Source of the DNA: Streptomyces sp. NA04227
GTDB lineage: Bacteria > Actinomycetota > Actinomycetes > Streptomycetales > Streptomycetaceae
NCBI RefSeq assembly: GCF_013364195.1
Contig: NZ_CP054918.1
Location: 992,001 to 1,056,000, forward strand
Direction of reading: 5' to 3'
DNA: 64,000 nucleotides
The stretch's first letter is position 1. Every line of letters starts with the position of its first letter. The translations under genes were made by a program, and so were the position numbers. This document shows, one piece after another, positions 60,173 to 64,000 of the stretch. Below the pieces are notes generated by a model that was not told the origin of the DNA, did not search any database, and saw only the letters and a list, made by a program, of their open reading frames with translations.

Positions 60173-61897
60173 ATGGGCGCCCCGACCACGGACCGGCCCC
60201 TCACGGACCGGGTTCCCCGGCAGCGGAGCCGCGGCCGCGTCCTCGTGGACTGGCTCACCACGACCGACCACAAGAAGATCGGCCACCTCTATCTCGCCAC
60301 CTCCTTCGGGTTCTTCCTCGTCGGGGGTCTGATGGCCCTGATCATGCGGGCCGAGCTGGCCCGGCCGGGGCTCCAGGGGCTGTCCAACGAACAGTTCAAC
60401 CAGCTTTTCACCCTGCACGGGACGATCATGCTGCTGCTGTTCGCCACCCCGACCTTCGCCGGTTTCGCCAACGAGATCGTGCCGCTCCAGATCGGCGCCC
60501 CCGATGTCGCCTTCCCGCGGCTGAACATGCTCTCGTACTGGCTGTTCCTGTTCGGCGGCCTGATGGTGCTCGGCTCGCTCCTGACGCCCGACGGCGCGGC
60601 CGACTTCGGCTGGTTCGCCTACGCCCCGCTCAACGGGCCCGAACACTCCCCCGGCATCGGCGCAGACCTGTGGATCATGGGCCTCGCGCTCGCCGGTTTC
60701 GGCACGATTCTCGGCTCGGTGAACTTCCTGACCACCATCATCGGAATGCGGGCGCCGGGCATGACCATGTTCCGGCTGCCGATCTTCACCTGGAACGTGC
60801 TTTTCACGACGATTCTCGTACTGATCGCCTTCCCGGTACTCGCCGCCGCCCTGCTCGTCCTCGAATCGGACCGGCGCTTCGGCACCGTGGTCTTCGACGC
60901 GCAGTACGGCGGGGCGCTGCTGTGGCAGCACCTGTTCTGGTTCTTCGGGCACCCCGAGGTGTACATCATCGCGCTGCCGTTCTTCGGCATCATCACCGAG
61001 ATCATCCCGGTCTTCGCCAGAAAGCCGATCTTCGGCTACGTGACCCTGGTCGGCGCGACGATGGCGATCACGGGACTGTCCGCGGTCGTCTGGGCGCACC
61101 ACATGTTCGCCACCGGCGGGGTGCTGCTGCCCTACTTCTCGCTGATGTCCTTCCTGATCGCCGTCCCCACCGGCGTGAAGTTCTTCAACTGGTCGGGGAC
61201 GATGCTCAGGGGCTCGCTCTCCTTCGAGACACCGATGCTCTGGGCGACCGGCTTTCTGGTGTCCTTCCTCTTCGGCGGGCTCACCGGAGTCATCCTGGCC
61301 TCCCCGCCGATGGACTTCCACGTCACCGACACGTACTTCGTCGTCGGGCACTTCCACTACGTCGTGTTCGGCACCGTCGTCTTCGCCATGTTCGCCGGAT
61401 TCCACTTCTGGTGGCCGAAGTTCACCGGCAAGATGCTCGACGAACGGCTCGGGAAGATCCACTTCTGGACCCTGTTCATCGGCTTTCACACGACGTTCCT
61501 GGTGCACCACTGGCTGGGCGCCGAGGGCATGCCGCGCCGCTACGCCGACTACCTGGCCGCGGACGGCTTCACCGCGCTCAACACCCTGTCCACCATCGGG
61601 GCGTTCCTGCTCGGCATCTCCACGCTGCCGTTCCTCTACAACGTCTGGAAGACCGCCAAGTACGGCACCAAGGTGGAGGTCGACGACCCCTGGGGCTTCG
61701 GGCGCTCCCTGGAGTGGGCGACCTCCTGCCCGCCGCCCCGGCACAACTTCGTCGCCCTGCCCCGGATTCGCTCGGAGTCGCCCGCCTTCGACCTGCACCA
61801 CCCGGACATCGCGTACCCCTCGCAGCTGCAGCGGCTGCCGGGCCACGGGCCGGGCGGCGAGGAACCGGGCGGCGACACGTTCGCCGAGCGCGGCTGA
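60173..61897 (+). CDS. ctaD: Cytochrome c oxidase subunit I (aa3 type), orphan copy
   Basis: A 574-residue protein with 12 predicted transmembrane helices. The low-spin heme ligands are His82 and His395, the heme a3 ligand His393 (VGHFHY), the CuB ligands His260, His309 and His310, the Tyr264 cross-link in FGHPEVYII, and the K-channel Lys336 (PTGVKFFNW) is present, so it should be active. It transfers electrons from cytochrome c to O2 and pumps protons. No subunit II, III or assembly gene is near, so it is a second, stand-alone copy; from memory S. coelicolor also has a ctaD paralogue. Confidence 0.95.
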   Translation: MGAPTTDRPLTDRVPRQRSRGRVLVDWLTTTDHKKIGHLYLATSFGFFLVGGLMALIMRAELARPGLQGLSNEQFNQLFTLHGTIMLLLFATPTFAGFANEIVPLQIGAPDVAFPRLNMLSYWLFLFGGLMVLGSLLTPDGAADFGWFAYAPLNGPEHSPGIGADLWIMGLALAGFGTILGSVNFLTTIIGMRAPGMTMFRLPIFTWNVLFTTILVLIAFPVLAAALLVLESDRRFGTVVFDAQYGGALLWQHLFWFFGHPEVYIIALPFFGIITEIIPVFARKPIFGYVTLVGATMAITGLSAVVWAHHMFATGGVLLPYFSLMSFLIAVPTGVKFFNWSGTMLRGSLSFETPMLWATGFLVSFLFGGLTGVILASPPMDFHVTDTYFVVGHFHYVVFGTVVFAMFAGFHFWWPKFTGKMLDERLGKIHFWTLFIGFHTTFLVHHWLGAEGMPRRYADYLAADGFTALNTLSTIGAFLLGISTLPFLYNVWKTAKYGTKVEVDDPWGFGRSLEWATSCPPPRHNFVALPRIRSESPAFDLHHPDIAYPSQLQRLPGHGPGGEEPGGDTFAERG

Positions 61898-61912
61898 GCG
61901 CCCCGGCCCGGT

Positions 61913-62755
61913 TCAGCCGATGTCCACCCGCACCGACAGGTCGTTGTCGGCGGTGTAGTACGGAGTGACCCGCGCCCGCGCGCCCGAAGCTCCCGACACC
62001 GCGCCCGGGTAGACGAAGACCGGGCCGCGGTCGGCGATGTCGTCGAGCAGCCGCGCCACCCGGACCCGGGGCCCCGGCTCGCCCTCGGGCAGCAGCCACA
62101 GGTCCCAGACGCCCGCGCCCGCCGCGTCGGTGAGGTCCGCGCTCGGGACGGTCAGCGTGAAGTCGCGCCCGCTGCCGTCGAGTTCGGCGCGTACGACGGG
62201 CTTGGCGGCCTGGCGTCCACAGAGCTCCGCGTGTGCGCGGGCGCCGAGCAGCGTTCCGTGGAGCCGTCCGCGTACGGCCAACCTGCCCTCGGTGAGCACC
62301 AGTTCGGCCGCCTCCGCGTGCGGGGCGCGCCACCAGGAACGCACGCTGAGGTTGCCGTGCTTGGTGGCGTACGGGATGCGCGGGGACACCTGGCCGCCGG
62401 TCGCGTCGGGTTCCCGGTCCACGAGGCGGCGCAGGTCCAGGAGGCCGGGCAGCAGTCGCTCGGGCTCGCGGCCGGGCAGCGCGGCGAAGACGTCCCAGCG
62501 GCCCTCGGCCAGTGCGAGGGTCTCCGGCAGCCGGGCGCTCGGTCGTCCGTCGGCGTCGGGCTCGAACGGCAGCGTGACCTCGGCCGGGTCCTCGGACCCG
62601 CGCAGGCGCAGCAGCAGTTCGGCGCCGGTGGAGCCGGGAGCGTCGAGGACGAAGGTCAGGGTGCCGGATTCGTCGGCGCGGCAGTCGGCGTGCGGCGACG
62701 GGGCGGCGGGCGCCTGCCCGGCGTCGCTGAGGGCGGTGGCGTGCGGGGTGGTCAT
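61913..62755 (-). CDS. Hypothetical beta-sandwich protein encoded with a GT4 glycosyltransferase
   Basis: A 280-residue soluble protein. Short alternating hydrophobic strands with Asp/Gly turns (GTLTFVLDAPGSTGAELLLRLRG, NLSVRSWWRAPHAEAAELVLTEGRLAVRGRL, WDLWLLPEGEPGPRVRVARLLDD) suggest two Ig-like or carbohydrate-binding sandwich domains. Its ATG at 62755 overlaps the stop of the glycosyltransferase gene by 4 bp, so the proteins are translationally coupled and probably act together on an envelope glycan. No signal peptide. Function unknown. Confidence 0.65.
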   Translation of the reverse strand: MTTPHATALSDAGQAPAAPSPHADCRADESGTLTFVLDAPGSTGAELLLRLRGSEDPAEVTLPFEPDADGRPSARLPETLALAEGRWDVFAALPGREPERLLPGLLDLRRLVDREPDATGGQVSPRIPYATKHGNLSVRSWWRAPHAEAAELVLTEGRLAVRGRLHGTLLGARAHAELCGRQAAKPVVRAELDGSGRDFTLTVPSADLTDAAGAGVWDLWLLPEGEPGPRVRVARLLDDIADRGPVFVYPGAVSGASGARARVTPYYTADNDLSVRVDIG

Positions 62756-64000
62756 GCGGTGCGTCCCTTCGCGAGGACGGTACGGCTCAGGTCACGCAGG
62801 GCGAGGGCGCCGCCGAGCAGCGCGCCGCGGGTGCGGTGCAGCGAGCCGCGCATCCGGCCGCCGCCACGCCTGGTGAGGTCCTGGAGCAGGGATTCGAAGT
62901 GTTCGCCGACGCGCTGCGGGTCGAAGCGCTCGGAGTCCCGCAGCGCGGCGGCCGCCATCTCCCGGCGCAGGTCGTCGTCGTTGATGAGTTCGAGCAGACC
63001 GGCGGCGATGGACTTGGCGCTGCCCGGCTTCACCAGACGGCCGTCGACGCCGTCGTCGATGATCTCGCCGGGGCCGTGCGGGCAGTCGGTCGCCACCACG
63101 GGCACCCCGCAGCGCATGGCCTCGACGATGGTCATGCCGAAGGACTCCATGCTGGAGGTGACCGCGGCGATGGAGCCCTTGGCCCACTCCGGCTCTATCG
63201 GGTTGGCCCGGCCCATCAGGAACACATGGTTGTACAGGTCGAGTTGGTCGATCAGGGCGCGCAGCTTGTCCTCTTGCTTGCCCGCGCCGTAGATCCGCAG
63301 CCGCCAGTCCGGCCGGGACTCGCGGACCAGGTCGAAGGCGCGGATCAGCAGGTCGTACCGCTTGACCTTCTCCAGCCGCCCGGCCGCCACGATCAGCTTC
63401 GCCGAGCCGTCGGCCGGGGCGACCTGGGGCGCGGGCACGGAGTTGGGCACCGCCTCGATGCGTACCCCGGGCAGTCGCATGGTGGTGCGGTACGAGCGGG
63501 CGTCGGCCTCGGTGGTCGTGGTCAGGGCGTCCAGGCGAGGGTAGACGGCGGTCAACTGGCGCCGCAGCGCCTTGGAGTGGCTGTCCAGGGTCAGGTGTTC
63601 CTGGCCGATACGGACCGGGCCGGAGCGCGTCTCGCGGGCGAGGTGCACATTGAGCCCGGGCCGGGTGGCGATCACGACATCGGCCTCGACGCTCTTGAGA
63701 TGGGCGGCGATGCGCCGGTCGGTGAGCGCGCTGTACTGCCCGTAGCGTCCCTCCGCACTGGGGAAGACCGAGGCGGGGCGCAGATAGTCGGGGTCCTCCC
63801 CCTCGTATCCCGGGCTGCCCTTGCGGATGTCGACCAGGCTGCGCACCTTCACCCGCGGGTCGTGGGCGAACGTCGGGCGGTCGCGGTGCCGGAAGACCGA
63901 CACGATCTCGACGTCGTGGTGCTGGGCCAGGGTCTCGGCCAGGTTGTAGGTGGTCCGGATGGTGCCACCGATTCCGTACGCATTGTGCAGAAGAAATGAG
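62752..64000 (-). CDS. GT4-family glycosyltransferase, N-terminus outside the window
   Basis: The frame is open from the right edge (position 64000) to the TGA at 62752-62754. The ~415 visible residues begin in the N-lobe, with LLHNAYGIGGTIRTTYNLAE a few residues in, so only a short start is missing. The GT-B fold C-lobe has VAAGRLEKVKRYDLLIRAF and the donor-site E-x7-E motif (ESFGMTIVEAM). It transfers a sugar from an NDP donor; similarity is to teichoic acid or capsule glucosyltransferases, but the acceptor is not known. It precedes the coupled sandwich-domain gene. Confidence 0.85.
   Translation of the reverse strand, partial: SFLLHNAYGIGGTIRTTYNLAETLAQHHDVEIVSVFRHRDRPTFAHDPRVKVRSLVDIRKGSPGYEGEDPDYLRPASVFPSAEGRYGQYSALTDRRIAAHLKSVEADVVIATRPGLNVHLARETRSGPVRIGQEHLTLDSHSKALRRQLTAVYPRLDALTTTTEADARSYRTTMRLPGVRIEAVPNSVPAPQVAPADGSAKLIVAAGRLEKVKRYDLLIRAFDLVRESRPDWRLRIYGAGKQEDKLRALIDQLDLYNHVFLMGRANPIEPEWAKGSIAAVTSSMESFGMTIVEAMRCGVPVVATDCPHGPGEIIDDGVDGRLVKPGSAKSIAAGLLELINDDDLRREMAAAALRDSERFDPQRVGEHFESLLQDLTRRGGGRMRGSLHRTRGALLGGALALRDLSRTVLAKGRTA

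Overview
The window is GC-rich actinobacterial chromosome, almost certainly Streptomyces. The signs are frequent GTG starts, strong GGAGG ribosome binding sites, long antisense shadow ORFs, mycothiol-type enzymes, Tat-exported and S1-protease secretomes, and a SepF-like (SflA-type) division protein. From memory, the gene order (soxR, ADH/ALDH pair, CitMHS, hmgA, GDSL lipase, imuB-dnaE2, sflA, glutaryl-CoA dehydrogenase-like gene) resembles the SCO1690s-1750s segment of S. coelicolor. I could not check this.

Layout. 0-7 kb: end of a DMT exporter, a NUDIX hydrolase, two DUF202 membrane proteins, a quinone oxidoreductase-like MDR, a metallo-beta-lactamase-fold protein, a TetR regulator, a NamZ-type muramidase and a conserved hypothetical. 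7-12.6 kb: a glycerophosphotransferase-like gene split by a 9.6-copy 7-bp repeat, a convergent STAND/TPR ATPase with a degenerate P-loop, and a stand-alone RNA ligase. 12.7-20 kb: SoxR, a MaoC/TetR pair sharing one operator motif, and an acyl-CoA dehydrogenase/TetR/aldehyde- and alcohol-dehydrogenase cluster sharing another. 20-31 kb: small secreted proteins, a mycothiol-type isomerase-fold protein, a citrate transporter, a molybdopterin oxidoreductase, homogentisate dioxygenase with flanking regulators, an orphan type ISP-like specificity domain and a CoA-transferase. 31-38.7 kb: two secreted lipases, an AAA ATPase, a GntR/GNAT divergon, and a methyltransferase gene broken by a 163-bp element with 25-bp perfect inverted ends. 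38.9-46.7 kb: the SOS-type imuB-dnaE2 mutagenesis pair, a phosphotransferase, an NmrA-like reductase behind a SoxR-box promoter, and an HxlR/SnoaL-like divergon. 46.8-52.5 kb: two streptogrisin-type proteases and a divergent amino-acid ABC permease/binding-protein pair without ATPase. 52.5-64 kb: a Cys-tailed DUF5685 protein, SflA, a glutaryl-CoA dehydrogenase-like enzyme, an MFS exporter, a PAP2 phosphatase, an I78 inhibitor, an orphan cytochrome oxidase subunit I, and the 3' part of a GT4 glycosyltransferase operon.

Most genes are ordinary Streptomyces core or near-core. The signals beyond gene calls are four: (i) the 7-bp tract, whose copy number sets the reading frame of a glycosyltransferase-like gene; (ii) the MITE-like insertion whose exact removal restores a methyltransferase frame; (iii) a 19-bp palindrome found only at three lipid/alcohol-oxidation promoters, one nearly 40 kb from the others, which suggests a small regulon of the TetR gene at 16.4 kb; (iv) well-matched SoxR and LexA boxes that place two operons in oxidative/redox and SOS responses.
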